Positions 1 through 8,913 are shown, counted from the stretch's first letter. The stretch: 64,000 nucleotides of DNA from Microbacterium flavum (GCF_018717645.1 NZ_JAFLHG010000001.1:124001-188000); one strand, 5' to 3'. Made by a program: numbers and translations. The notes: generated by a model from the letters alone, not told the origin.

Positions 1-270
1 CTCGGCGCGATCGGTGTCATCCCGGGCTGGCCCGGGGAGGAGGTCGCCCCCGCCCAGCCGATGGTGTCGCAGACCCGCGACGTCCTCGAGGCCTACCGCA
101 CCGCCGGCGGCGACGTCGCCGAGGTCGTTCTGGAAGGTGTCGGCCACTCGCCGCATCTCGAGCGCCCGGCGGAGTTCCGCCGCGCCCTGCTCGAGCGCAT
201 CGGCTACATCGGCCGCCCGGCCGACCCCGCGCCGCCGACCGAGGCGATCATCCTCAGCTCCTGGGACTGA
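1..270 (+). CDS. Alpha/beta hydrolase, C-terminal part (5' cut by window edge)
   Basis: The frame is open from the first base and ends at a TGA at 268-270, so only the last 89 codons of the gene are present. The translation carries the end of an alpha/beta-hydrolase fold: a segment in which a residue count and Gly-Gly lead to the motif GVGHSPHLERP, where the His would be the catalytic histidine of the Ser-Asp-His triad, followed by a C-terminal helix (EFRRALLERIG). The nucleophile and acid lie outside the window, so the substrate cannot be inferred. It is convergent with tadA; about 90 bp with no gene separate them. Confidence 0.75.
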   Translation, partial: LGAIGVIPGWPGEEVAPAQPMVSQTRDVLEAYRTAGGDVAEVVLEGVGHSPHLERPAEFRRALLERIGYIGRPADPAPPTEAIILSSWD

Positions 271-360
271 ACTCCGGTCCCGGCAGCGGCGACACCACCC
301 CTCCGGGCGCCGTGCGTCGCCGAATCGGAGGAGTCCTGGCAAGTCGCGCGCGGGTGACGG

Positions 361-828
361 TCAGCGCCGCGCGTCGAAGAAGGCCCGCAGCAAGGCCTGC
401 GCCTCGGCTTCGCGCACTCCCCCGACGACCTCCGCCCGCACCGGCAGCCGCCGGTCCCGCAGCACGTCGTAGACGGACCCCGCAGCTCCGGCCTTCTCGT
501 CCCACGCTCCGAACACGACCCGGCCGACGCGCGCCTGGAGGATGGCGCCCGCACACATCAGGCACGGTTCGAGGGTGACCGTCAGCGTCATCCGCTCGAG
601 ATTCCACGATCCGAGCGCCGCCGCCGCCTCCCGCAGGGCGACGATCTCCGCGTGCGCGGTGGGGTCGTGGCTCTCCTCGCGGAGGTTCCGGCCTTCACCG
701 AGGGTCGCGCCGGCGGCATCCGTGACGACGGCCCCGACCGGGATCTCCCCCGCGTCGGATGCCTCGCCCGCGAGCACCAGCGCGCGGCGCATCGCCGCGT
801 CGTCGGCGGGGGCGGTCGGCAGGCTCAC
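361..828 (-). CDS. tadA: tRNA-specific adenosine deaminase TadA
   Basis: A 155-residue protein of the cytidine/deoxycytidylate deaminase superfamily. TadA converts adenosine 34 to inosine in the anticodon wobble position of tRNA-Arg(ACG). The zinc site is complete: HAE at residues 59-61 (His ligand and catalytic Glu) and PCLMC at 88-92 (two Cys ligands). The motif LGSWNLERMTLTVTLEPC is typical of TadA. The start is a GTG at 826-828; on the minus strand TACGCT lies 6 nt upstream, which suggests a leaderless transcript. Length fits the family (150-170 aa). It could in principle be another nucleoside deaminase (guanine deaminase-like), but the HAE/PCxxC spacing favours TadA. Confidence 0.9.
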   Translation of the reverse strand: MSLPTAPADDAAMRRALVLAGEASDAGEIPVGAVVTDAAGATLGEGRNLREESHDPTAHAEIVALREAAAALGSWNLERMTLTVTLEPCLMCAGAILQARVGRVVFGAWDEKAGAAGSVYDVLRDRRLPVRAEVVGGVREAEAQALLRAFFDARR

Positions 829-962
829 TGCTCCAGCGTAGGGGCGGCGCGCGGATCGCCCGGGTGGCGGGAGCGGATGGCGGCGCTCTCGGTCCTCGCA
901 CGCGGCGAACCTGCCTAGACTCTGCCTCCAGGAGGAGCCGTGGATGACCTGCGCAGGAGCTC

Positions 963-1322
963 GTGACGCCGCTCGAGCGACGCCGCTTCGACCACCGGAT
1001 CATCGTCGTCACGATGGACCCGCGATGGACGACGACGAGCGCCGCCGCCACGCTGCCGGTGCGGGCGGGCGAGGACTACCGCGGGTACATCCGCCTCGTC
1101 GCCGGCGACGCCGTCCGCTACGCCTTCGTCGGCGGACGGGGCCACTGGCTCGACGGCGGCCAGCCCGTCTCGGCGGGGCTGCTGTTCGAAGTGTCATCCC
1201 GGCTCCGCATCGATCCGCGGTCATACCCCTCCGACGGCCCGCGGTTTCGCGAGATCGGCGAGGTCGCCGTCGCCGGTGACATCGCCCTCTTCGATCGACT
1301 CTGCGCCGGCTATGCCCGGTGA
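963..1322 (+). CDS. Hypothetical protein
   Basis: A 119-codon frame with strongly GC-biased third positions, so probably coding, but I do not recognise the family. The product is a small soluble protein with no signal peptide or membrane segment; a mixed beta pattern (RRFDHRIIVVTMD, YRGYIRLVAGDAVRYAFVGG) and a C-terminal LFDRLCAGYAR are visible. The GTG at 963 overlaps by 4 nt (GTGA) the stop of a tiny frame at 940-966 that encodes MDDLRRSS and has a much better ribosome site (GGAGGAG at 931-937) behind a TAGACT -10 box (916-921), so translation may be coupled. Start and coding status are uncertain. Confidence 0.5.
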   Translation: MTPLERRRFDHRIIVVTMDPRWTTTSAAATLPVRAGEDYRGYIRLVAGDAVRYAFVGGRGHWLDGGQPVSAGLLFEVSSRLRIDPRSYPSDGPRFREIGEVAVAGDIALFDRLCAGYAR

Positions 1323-1424
1323 CAGCGACCCTCGCCTCGACACCGTCGGGCATGCACCGCACAGGATCTCGTCTGCGCCCACGCCGGCGGGGACCGACGG
1401 CCCGGACGCCGTAGGCTGAGTGCC

Positions 1425-2057
1425 ATGCGCGTGCACGTTGCCGATCACCCCCTCATCACCCACAAGCTGACGGTGCTGCGCGACCAGCGCACGCCCTCGC
1501 CGGTGTTCCGCCAGCTCACCGAGGAGCTCGTCACGCTCCTCGCGTACGAGGCGACGCGCAACGTCCGGGTCGAGGAGATCGAGATCCAGACGCCGGTGAC
1601 CACGACCACGGGCGTGAAGATCGGCGAGCCTCGGCCGCTCGTCGTGCCGATCCTGCGCGCCGGTCTCGGCATGCTCGACGGCATGGTGAAGCTGCTGCCG
1701 ACGGCGGAAGTCGGCTTCCTCGGCATGGCTCGCGACGAGGAGACCTTCGAACCCGTCACCTACGCGGAGCGCCTGCCCGCCGACCTGAGCGACCGGCAGT
1801 GCTTCGTGCTCGACCCGATGCTCGCCACCGGCGGCTCGCTCGGAGCCGCCATCGACTTCCTCTTCGCGCGCGGAGCGCAGGACGTCACCGCGATCTGCAT
1901 CCTCGGCGCCCCCGAGGGCGTCGCGAAGATCCGGGAGCAGGTCGGCGACCGCGACGTGACCCTCGTTCTCGGCTCGCTCGATGAGCGGCTCAACGAGAAG
2001 GGCTACATCGTGCCCGGCCTCGGCGACGCGGGCGATCGCCTCTACGGCACGGTCTGA
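1425..2057 (+). CDS. upp: Uracil phosphoribosyltransferase
   Basis: Converts uracil and PRPP to UMP in pyrimidine salvage. The 210-residue length is exactly that of the family. The PRPP loop is seen as [20 protein letters not shown] (around residues 127-146), and the uracil-binding end [16 protein letters not shown] closes the protein. The N-terminal [16 protein letters not shown] is the standard Upp opening. TAGGCT at 1412-1417 lies 7 nt before the ATG, and there is no Shine-Dalgarno sequence, so the mRNA is probably leaderless. The gene is monocistronic here and is followed immediately by a copy of the dispersed 22-bp repeat. Confidence 0.97.
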   Translation: MRVHVADHPLITHKLTVLRDQRTPSPVFRQLTEELVTLLAYEATRNVRVEEIEIQTPVTTTTGVKIGEPRPLVVPILRAGLGMLDGMVKLLPTAEVGFLGMARDEETFEPVTYAERLPADLSDRQCFVLDPMLATGGSLGAAIDFLFARGAQDVTAICILGAPEGVAKIREQVGDRDVTLVLGSLDERLNEKGYIVPGLGDAGDRLYGTV

Positions 2058-2079
2058 CCCTTCGGCAAGCTCAGGGACC
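2058..2079 (+). repeat. Dispersed 22-bp repeat copy, intergenic
   Basis: CCCTTCGGCAAGCTCAGGGA and the next two bases begin directly after the upp stop codon. It differs at two positions from the copy inside nadE (7574-7595) and is related to the copy inside pgi (43907-43928). The outer bases form a short inverted repeat (CCCT...AGGG), so it may also act as a weak hairpin after upp. Similar words are common in actinobacterial genomes; the mechanism that spreads them is not visible here. Confidence 0.7.
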
Positions 2080-2088
2080 GGCCGACGG

Positions 2089-2385
2089 TCAGGATGCCGT
2101 GCGCCCCGTCTCCCGCTCCCAGAACTCCAGCTGCTGCGTCAGGGCCTTCGCGAGCTCGAACACCTGCTGCGGAGGGATGCGCACCCGCTGCACGACCCGC
2201 CCGGGCACGACCGTGATCGCGTTGCCCTCGGCATCCGTCGCCGCCTGCGGCGGCCGCGCGAGTGACACGAAGTCCATCACGAACACGTCCGGCGTGTGCC
2301 AGACGTTCGCGAAGTCGGCGTAGCTGCCGGGCACCACCTCGGGCGGCACCTCGATCTCGAACTGGCGCGGGGCCTCATCGGTCAT
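2089..2385 (-). CDS. DUF3467 family protein
   Basis: A 98-residue soluble protein. The sequence FEIEVPPEVVPGSYADFANV followed by a central FVMDFVSL strand and the C-terminal RIPPQQVFELAKALTQQLEFWE matches the small DUF3467 family, whose function is unknown. TAGACT lies 6 nt before the ATG on the minus strand, suggesting a leaderless start. It is convergent with upp and 15 bp downstream of the stop of the big nuclease-helicase gene is its promoter region, so the two minus-strand genes may be read through in sequence, but nothing in the sequence links their functions. Confidence 0.8.
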   Translation of the reverse strand: MTDEAPRQFEIEVPPEVVPGSYADFANVWHTPDVFVMDFVSLARPPQAATDAEGNAITVVPGRVVQRVRIPPQQVFELAKALTQQLEFWERETGRTAS

Positions 2386-2400
2386 GCCGCGAGTCTACGG

Positions 2401-5400
2401 TCAGCCCGCGCCGACGAGGCGGGCGAAGGCACTCAGCCGGGTGACCCCGTCCGGGGTGCGCGGCAGGTCATCGAGCAGCCCCGTGCTGTACACGACGTAC
2501 GCGGTGTGCTCCGCGCGGGAGACGGCGACATTCAGCCGATTCTGCAGCAGCAGGAACTCCAATCCGCGGGGCGCATCTCGCCCGGAGGATGCCGCCAGCG
2601 TGACGATCGCGACGGCCGCCTCCTGCCCCTGGAACTTGTCGACGGTGCCCACCGACACGCGGTCGAAGCCCGCGCCGGTGAGCGCCTCCTCGACGATCAC
2701 CTGCTGCGCGTTGTAGGGCGTCACGACGATGAGATCGTCCTGCGCGAGCGGGCGCGCCGCGGCGCCCTCGGCCGGTGTCCAGTCGCGACCGATGAGGCTC
2801 CGAACGAGCGCCACGACGGTCTCCGCCTCCTCGGGCGACGCCGTCGCGTTGCCCGCGTGCCCGAGGGCGACGGGGAGCACGCCCGGCGCGATCCCGGCGA
2901 GATGCCGTCCGGAGGTGGAGGGGTGCGCCGCGAGTCGCCCCTCGTAGGAGAGCTCGGAGACGGGACCGGCGACCTCGGGACGCATGCGCCGCGTCCGAGC
3001 GAGGAAGTAGCCTCGGTCCGGTGCGATGACGGCGGCACCGTCCATCACCCAGCCGAGCGCCGATGTGTCCACGGGCTCGGGGTGGGTCCCCTGACTCACC
3101 TGCGGTAGCTGCTGGGGGTCGCCGAGGAGCATCAGGCGGTCGGCGGCGAGCGAGACGGCGATGGTGGATGCCAGGGAGAACTGACCCGCCTCGTCGACGA
3201 CGAGCAGGTCGAGGCTCCCGCGCGGGACCCGGCCGGGGTGGCTGAGATCCCACGCCGTCCCCCCGATGACGAACCCCTCGGGGTGCTCGGCCGCGAACGC
3301 GCCGTAGCCGTCCTTCGCGATCGTCGTGAAGGTCCGCTCGTCGGTCCCGCCGGGCTTCACCGCCTTCGCCACCCGGGATGCCGGGAGCCCGGCGGCGACG
3401 ACCCGCTCGAGCATGTGCTCGACGACAGCGTGGGATTGCGCCACGACTCCGACGCGGAAGCCCTTCTCGGCCACCAACCGAGCGATCACGTGCGAGCCGA
3501 CGTAGGTCTTGCCCGTTCCCGGGGGGCCCTGCACCGCGAGGTAGCTGTGATCGAGGTCGAGCACCGACGCCACGATGTCGGCGACGTCGTCGCCCGAACC
3601 GCGCGCGAGCGCGCCGGACCGGGTGCGCGGGGCGCGGCGCAGGAGCAGGTCGCTCGCGGCGTCCTGCGGGAACGCGTCGGCGACCGAGGGCGCCGCGGCG
3701 AGGACCGCGTCCGCCCAGGCGTCGATCGCCGCCTGCTGACTCCCCGCCTGCGGCGGCGCCGGCGGGGTGGCCGCGATCGGAAGCTCTCCCCAGGTGGACC
3801 CGTCGATCGCGTTCTCCTCGACGATCACCCCGTCGTCGAGCGCCTCGACGATCCGCACGGTCCGGGCCGCGTGGATCCAGCGCGGACTCGTGTCGATCGG
3901 GAACGGCGCCGGAAGCTCGTAGAGGAGGAACACCGGGGTGCCGACGGACAGCTTCGTCCCCGGGGCGAGATCGCCGCGGAGCTCGACGACGCGGCGCTGC
4001 ACCCGCGCACCCTCCGGCACGTGCCAGTCGGTGAGCACCCGCGAACGGTCGTGATCGAACACAACCACGTCGCGGGTGTCCTCCCAGATCGACACCGGCT
4101 CACGCAGCCGCAGGAAGTGCGTCGCCCAGAAGGTCTTCGCCTCGCGCGGGTAGTAGTCGATCGCCGCTGCGGCGAGGCCGAGCGCCCCGACGAGCCGCTC
4201 GTCCGCCTCGGGCTGCGCCGCGGCGTCAGCGGCGAGGCGGTTCAGGGCCTCAGCCCGAGCGGACGGTTCGTAGGGTCGCTCGCTCTGGTCGATGTCGGCG
4301 GACGGTACGAGGTCCGCCTCACGGGCGCGCGCGACGAGCCAGTCGCGCAGGCGGCGCGTGGACACGCAGTCGTAGCGGTTGTAGTCCGCGAGGTCGTCCC
4401 ACACAGCCTGCGCGGCGGCATCCTCACCGGCGTCGACGCGCGCGCGCCCCTCGACGTACTTCACGATCGAGTCGTCCCCGCGCTGCACGTCGCTCGTACG
4501 CACGTCGTCGCCCATGTAGAGGGGCTCGAGCTTCTTGATGGAGTACGACCGGGAGCCGACGCGCAGCGCCCGTCGGACGATCGGATAGAGGTCGACGAAC
4601 ACCCCCTCGCGCAGGAGCGTGTCGACGTCGGCCTCGCGGACCCCGTAACGGGCGGCCATCGCGAGGAGGTGCGTCGTCTCATACGGCGCGTAGTGATAGA
4701 TGTGCATGCCCGGGTGCGCGCGCCGGCGGAGCGCCACGAAGTCCAGGAACGTCTCGAGCGCCGCCCGCTCCTCCGCGTGCGAATGGGCCCACAGCGCCGT
4801 GTACTGCTCGCGGTCATCGACCCATCCGAACAGGTAGTCGATGCCCCACAGCGGCGTCATGCCCGGCCCGGGGGTCTCGGTGTACAGCGGATCGCCTTCG
4901 AAGTCGAAGAAGATGTCGCCGTGGTCCGGGCGCGGCAGAGTACCGATCGCGGTGGGGAGGACGACCTCGTAGGTCGGGATCGCATGGGGATCTCCGACTG
5001 CGCCCACGCCGCCCGCGGGGCTGTCGAGCTGCAGCCGCGCCTGGGTCCGCAGACCCGCGAAGGTGTCCCCCGACATCCGCTCAGGGGCGGCGGGAGCGGT
5101 CGCGAGGTCGTCGATCGTGCGGATGCCCGCGGCGCGCAGCCGATCGCGCTGCACCGGTCGCATACCGGCGACCAGGAGCAGGTCACGGTGGGCGACGACC
5201 TCCGCATCGCACGTCGCGCACCGCCCGCAGGCCACGACGCGCAGGGCGCCGCGGTCGTCGCCCCACGCGATCGGCGCCCCCGCGGCGCCGGCGGCGAGGT
5301 CGCGGTCGGCGATGAGGGCGCGCAGGCGGTCGCGGCGCAGGCGGAAGACCGGCATCAGGTCGCGGACGGCGTGGGTGGACGTGGTCCCGTCCCCGAGGAG

Positions 5401-5925
5401 GAGCTCGACCCGGTCGCTGTGCGCGACCCCCAGGCGATCGAGCTGATCGACGTATGCCGCAAGCTGCATGAGTGCGGTGACGCGGGCGTGACGGGCGAGC
5501 TTCGTGTCCTGAACGACCCACGCGCCGGCGTCGTCACGCACCAGGAAGTCCGCGAATCCGACGAACTCCTCGGTCGCGAACACCGCCTGGTAGATCACCT
5601 CGACGTCGGGATCGGCCAGCGCCGCCCCCGTCGCGGCGACCGCGGCGACGATGCCCTCGGCATCCGTCGAGCGTGTCTCAGGGAGTTCCACCACGCGCCC
5701 GGGGAACCGGGCGCGGTACGTGTCGAGCTGGCGCAGCTCGTGCTGCGTTCCGAGGCGCCCTGCGCGGGCCAGTGTGAGATCCTCCGGCTCCTCGACAGCG
5801 GCGATCCGCCCGATCTTCGCGTCGATGGCCCGGAGCCACGCGAACTCGCACTCGGCCGCCGCCTTCAGATCGGTCGCGCTCCAGACGATGCGGGCATCGT
5901 CGCCGTCGTCCTCGATGTATCGCAT
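2401..5925 (-). CDS. TM0106-type RecB-like nuclease fused to SF1 (Dna2/UPF1-like) helicase
   Basis: A 1174-residue, probably cytoplasmic DNA- or RNA-processing enzyme. The N-terminal third is a RecB-like PD-(D/E)XK nuclease: a conserved opening (IVWSATDLKAAAECEFAWLR) and the active-site strand WVVQDTKLARHARV near residue 150. The middle (about 345-540) looks like a DEDD/RNase H-fold exonuclease (IFFDFEGDPLYTE, YHYAPYETTHL, NRYDCVSTRRLRDWL). The C-terminal third is an SF1 helicase: Walker A QGPPGTGKT, Walker B LLVVDEAGQFSLA, LLGDPQQLPQVSQG, VDKFQGQEAAVAIV and NRLNVAVSRAEHT. Family knowledge assigns no precise substrate. A ribosome site (GGAAGGG) sits 4 nt before the ATG. It is divergent from nadE. 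Confidence 0.88.
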   Translation of the reverse strand: MRYIEDDGDDARIVWSATDLKAAAECEFAWLRAIDAKIGRIAAVEEPEDLTLARAGRLGTQHELRQLDTYRARFPGRVVELPETRSTDAEGIVAAVAATGAALADPDVEVIYQAVFATEEFVGFADFLVRDDAGAWVVQDTKLARHARVTALMQLAAYVDQLDRLGVAHSDRVELLLGDGTTSTHAVRDLMPVFRLRRDRLRALIADRDLAAGAAGAPIAWGDDRGALRVVACGRCATCDAEVVAHRDLLLVAGMRPVQRDRLRAAGIRTIDDLATAPAAPERMSGDTFAGLRTQARLQLDSPAGGVGAVGDPHAIPTYEVVLPTAIGTLPRPDHGDIFFDFEGDPLYTETPGPGMTPLWGIDYLFGWVDDREQYTALWAHSHAEERAALETFLDFVALRRRAHPGMHIYHYAPYETTHLLAMAARYGVREADVDTLLREGVFVDLYPIVRRALRVGSRSYSIKKLEPLYMGDDVRTSDVQRGDDSIVKYVEGRARVDAGEDAAAQAVWDDLADYNRYDCVSTRRLRDWLVARAREADLVPSADIDQSERPYEPSARAEALNRLAADAAAQPEADERLVGALGLAAAAIDYYPREAKTFWATHFLRLREPVSIWEDTRDVVVFDHDRSRVLTDWHVPEGARVQRRVVELRGDLAPGTKLSVGTPVFLLYELPAPFPIDTSPRWIHAARTVRIVEALDDGVIVEENAIDGSTWGELPIAATPPAPPQAGSQQAAIDAWADAVLAAAPSVADAFPQDAASDLLLRRAPRTRSGALARGSGDDVADIVASVLDLDHSYLAVQGPPGTGKTYVGSHVIARLVAEKGFRVGVVAQSHAVVEHMLERVVAAGLPASRVAKAVKPGGTDERTFTTIAKDGYGAFAAEHPEGFVIGGTAWDLSHPGRVPRGSLDLLVVDEAGQFSLASTIAVSLAADRLMLLGDPQQLPQVSQGTHPEPVDTSALGWVMDGAAVIAPDRGYFLARTRRMRPEVAGPVSELSYEGRLAAHPSTSGRHLAGIAPGVLPVALGHAGNATASPEEAETVVALVRSLIGRDWTPAEGAAARPLAQDDLIVVTPYNAQQVIVEEALTGAGFDRVSVGTVDKFQGQEAAVAIVTLAASSGRDAPRGLEFLLLQNRLNVAVSRAEHTAYVVYSTGLLDDLPRTPDGVTRLSAFARLVGAG

Positions 5926-5993
5926 GTCACCCTTCCGCGATCGACACTAGCCATCACGTCCGACACCCGCGGCCGAAGTGCCAGACTGGGGGC

Positions 5994-8144
5994 GTGAGCG
6001 AGCAGCTACCGTTCGAGAGCGTCTACCGCCACGGCTTCGCGCGCGTCGCCGCCTGCACGATCCCGGTCGCCATCGCCGACCCGGCGCGCAACGCCGCGGC
6101 CGTGGCGGCCTCCGCCCGCGAGGCGCACGACGCGGGCGTGGCGGTGGCCGTCTTCCCCGAGCTGTGCCTCACGGGGTATGCGATCGACGACCTCGTCATG
6201 CAGGACGTCGTCCTCGACGCCGCGCGCGCCGCGATCGCGGAGGTCGCGCGCACGACGGCGGATCTGCGTCCGCTCCTCGTCGTCGGCGCCCCCCTCCTGC
6301 TCGGCGGTCGTCTGTACAACTGCGCCGTCGTGATCCACCGCGGGGCCGTCCTGGGGATCGCCCCAAAGACGTATCTGCCGACGTATCGCGAGTTCTACGA
6401 GGCGCGATGGTACGCGAGCGGCGCCGATGCCCCGCGCAGCGCCATGATCGGGGATGCCGAGGTTCCCGTCGGGCCCGATCTGCTCTTCACGGCAACCGAC
6501 CTCCCCGGCCTCGTCGTCCACGCGGAGGTGTGCGAGGACATGTGGGTGCCGGTCCCTCCTTCCTCGCACGCCGCCCTCGCCGGGGCGACCGTCCTCCTGA
6601 ACCTCTCCGGGAGTCCCATCACCGTCGCGCGCGCAGAGGATCGCCATCTCCTCGCGAAGTCGCAGTCCTTCCGCTGCAACGCCGCCTATGTCTATGCCGC
6701 GGCGGGCCAGGGCGAATCGACGAACGACGTGTCGTGGGACGGGCAGACGATGATCTACGAGTCCGGCGCCCTCCTCGCCTCCACCGAGCGCTTCCCCGAC
6801 GGTCCGCGCACGGCGGTCGCGGACATCGACCTCGACCGACTGCGGCAGGATCGCCTCCGCCAGGGCACCTTCGACGACAACCGCGTGCAGGACGCGCCGG
6901 CCGTCCGGACCATCCCGTTCACCGTCGATGCGCCCTCCGACACCACGAGCCTGCGACGTCCGCTCGACCGCTTCCCGTTCGTCCCCGACGACGCCGCGCG
7001 GCTCGACCAGGACTGCTACGAAGCCTTCAACATCCAGGTGTCCGGGCTCGAGCAGCGGATGCGCGCGATCGGCGCTCCGAAGCCGGTCATCGGCGTCTCC
7101 GGCGGGCTCGACTCGACCCACGCGCTCCTCGTCGTCGCCCGCGCGATGGACCGCATGGGACGCCCGCGCAGCGACATCCTCGCGTACACGATGCCGGGAT
7201 TCGCGACGAGCGATCACACCAAGTCGAACGCCATCGCCCTCGCCGAGGCGATCGGTGCCACGACCTCCACGATCGACATCCGCCCCATGGCGACCGAACT
7301 GCTCAAGGGCATCGACCACCCCTTCGCAAGCGGCGAGCCCGTCTACGACGTGACGTTCGAGAACGTCCAGGCGGGCGCGCGCACGGACTTCCTGTTCCGC
7401 CTGGCGAACCAGAACGGCGGGTTCGTCGTCGGGACCTCCGACCTCTCCGAACTCGCGCTCGGCTGGGCGACCTACGGCGTCGGCGACCAGATGAGTCACT
7501 ACGCGGTCAACGCGGGTGTGCCGAAGACGCTCATCCAGCACCTCATCCGCTGGGTCATCGCCCACTCCGACGACCCTTCGACAGGCTCAGGGACCGTGGC
7601 CGCGGCGGGCTCAGGGACCGTGGCCCCGACGGGCTCAGGAACCGGGGCCGCGGCATCCGGGGCCGGGACGCTGACGCAGGATGCCAAGGAGGTCCTGCAG
7701 TCGGTCCTCGACACCGAGATCAGCCCGGAGCTCGTCCCCGCCGGACAAGACGGCAGGGTGCAGTCCACCGAGGACACGATCGGCCCCTACGCGCTCCACG
7801 ACTTCGCGCTGTTCCACGTGCTCCGCTACGGGCTGCGGCCGTCGAAGATCGCCTTCCTCGCCGAGCAGACCTGGGCGGACGCCCTCGCGGGTGCGTGGCC
7901 GCCCGGGTTCCCCGCTGAGGACCGCTACTCCTACGACCGCGAGACGATCGTGCGCTGGCTGCGGGTCTTCCTGAAGCGGTACTTCGGGTTCGCTCAGTTC
8001 AAGCGGACCGCGATCCCGAACGGCCCGAAGGTCCTGCCCGCAGGCTCGCTCTCGCCGAGGGGCGACTGGCGCGCGCCGTCCGACGGCAACGCCGAGGCGT
8101 GGCTCGCCGAACTCGACGCGGCCGTCGGAGACGCCGCGCGCTGA
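5994..8144 (+). CDS. nadE: Glutamine-dependent NAD(+) synthetase
   Basis: Last step of NAD synthesis: deamido-NAD + ATP + glutamine to NAD. The N-terminal nitrilase-fold glutaminase has its triad at Glu56 (FPELCLTGY), Lys125 (APKTYLP) and Cys180 (EVCEDMW). The C-terminal synthetase holds the ATP loop GVSGGLDSTHALL near residue 367 and GTSDLSELALGWATYGVGDQ. At 716 residues it is longer than the usual ~680 because residues ~527-563 are a Gly/Ser/Thr/Ala linker encoded by a dispersed repeat and three 24-nt tandem copies (see repeat entry). CAGACT lies 6 nt before the GTG start, so the transcript may be leaderless. It is divergent from the nuclease-helicase gene. Confidence 0.95.
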   Translation: MSEQLPFESVYRHGFARVAACTIPVAIADPARNAAAVAASAREAHDAGVAVAVFPELCLTGYAIDDLVMQDVVLDAARAAIAEVARTTADLRPLLVVGAPLLLGGRLYNCAVVIHRGAVLGIAPKTYLPTYREFYEARWYASGADAPRSAMIGDAEVPVGPDLLFTATDLPGLVVHAEVCEDMWVPVPPSSHAALAGATVLLNLSGSPITVARAEDRHLLAKSQSFRCNAAYVYAAAGQGESTNDVSWDGQTMIYESGALLASTERFPDGPRTAVADIDLDRLRQDRLRQGTFDDNRVQDAPAVRTIPFTVDAPSDTTSLRRPLDRFPFVPDDAARLDQDCYEAFNIQVSGLEQRMRAIGAPKPVIGVSGGLDSTHALLVVARAMDRMGRPRSDILAYTMPGFATSDHTKSNAIALAEAIGATTSTIDIRPMATELLKGIDHPFASGEPVYDVTFENVQAGARTDFLFRLANQNGGFVVGTSDLSELALGWATYGVGDQMSHYAVNAGVPKTLIQHLIRWVIAHSDDPSTGSGTVAAAGSGTVAPTGSGTGAAASGAGTLTQDAKEVLQSVLDTEISPELVPAGQDGRVQSTEDTIGPYALHDFALFHVLRYGLRPSKIAFLAEQTWADALAGAWPPGFPAEDRYSYDRETIVRWLRVFLKRYFGFAQFKRTAIPNGPKVLPAGSLSPRGDWRAPSDGNAEAWLAELDAAVGDAAR
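7574..7655 (+). repeat. Dispersed repeat plus three tandem 24-nt units inside nadE
   Basis: CCCTTCGACAGGCTCAGGGA (with CC following) starts at 7574. Its second half then repeats three times in register: 7584-7607, 7608-7631 and 7632-7655, each beginning GGCTCAGG. Because the unit is 24 nt, the nadE frame is kept and the protein gains three octapeptides of the type GSGTVAAA, GSGTVAPT and GSGTGAAA. The insertion sits in a surface region of the synthetase domain, after HLIRWVIAHS and before the conserved TLTQDAKEVLQSVLDTE, so it is probably tolerated as a flexible loop. Confidence 0.85.
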
Positions 8145-8207
8145 TCCCCTGCGTCACGCGCGTGCCGCCACCGCGCCGCGCGGGACACCGCGGCGGAAGT
8201 TCGCGGG

Positions 8208-8798
8208 TCAGACGGCCTGCGGAAGGATGCCGACGGCGATCGTGATGATCCAGCTATCGCGGGAGGCGTCCACGAGCTGGTAGCGCATGTTGCGGTCGCG
8301 GAACCAGCCGTGCTCGCGCGAGGAGTCCAGCCGCACGCGCTCGGGCGCCATGCGCACGCCGCGTCCATCGGCTTCGATCACGGCCTGCACGTTCGTCCAG
8401 TGGTGGAGGAGATCATCGAGATCGTTCTCATCGAGCAGGTGCGAGTGCTTGCGCATGAGGCGGAGATCGGCGGGCTCGGGGTGCGAGTCGCGGATATCGA
8501 TGCCGAGCGGGAGGCCAGGGTCGCAGATGGCGACGACGGTCGCGGCGCGGAAGCTCGCCGTCACGATCGCGATGGGGAGCTCCTGGCCGTCGCGGGAGGC
8601 GATGAGGCGCGTGTGGTAGCCGAAGCCGCGCGGCGCCTCGCGCTCGATGCGCACGTCGGTCGGCTCGCAGCCGAGCTTCGCCGCGATCAGCTCCTTGGCG
8701 ATGATCCGACGCCGGTCGTGCACACTCGTCCCGGGATCCCAGCCCAGGCGTGCACTGACCCCGGCCGGGGCGGTGAGAGGAACCGTCTGCAAAGCCAT
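8208..8798 (-). CDS. 4'-phosphopantetheinyl transferase-like protein (divergent active site)
   Basis: A 196-residue protein. The pattern HDRRRIIAKELIAAKLG, a Gly-Phe-Gly-Tyr-His segment, LGIDIRDSHPEPADL and HHWTNVQAVIEADGRGVR follows the order of motifs in Sfp-type PPTases, which attach phosphopantetheine to carrier proteins. However the usual GIDIE is GIDIR and the usual WxxKEAxxKAxG is WTNVQAVIEADG, so metal and base residues are altered and activity is doubtful. I chose the ATG at 8798 (ribosome site CGGAGC 4 nt upstream); a longer frame upstream is low-quality. It is divergent from the nucleosidase gene. No carrier-protein or polyketide genes are near. Confidence 0.55.
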   Translation of the reverse strand: MALQTVPLTAPAGVSARLGWDPGTSVHDRRRIIAKELIAAKLGCEPTDVRIEREAPRGFGYHTRLIASRDGQELPIAIVTASFRAATVVAICDPGLPLGIDIRDSHPEPADLRLMRKHSHLLDENDLDDLLHHWTNVQAVIEADGRGVRMAPERVRLDSSREHGWFRDRNMRYQLVDASRDSWIITIAVGILPQAV

Positions 8799-8913
8799 GT
8801 CGCTCCGATCGTCGAGTCGGCGGGAAACGCTGCCCGATGACCCATCTTTGCGCACGCAGCCGCCGCGCGGTGCCTCTGGGGAGGGGAAAAACAACCCATG
8901 CGAGACTGGCAGG

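Noticed and set aside
7574-7655. CRISPR-like array of 24-nt repeats in nadE
   Set aside because: The units are contiguous with no spacers and they are in frame within a coding gene; there are no cas genes nearby.
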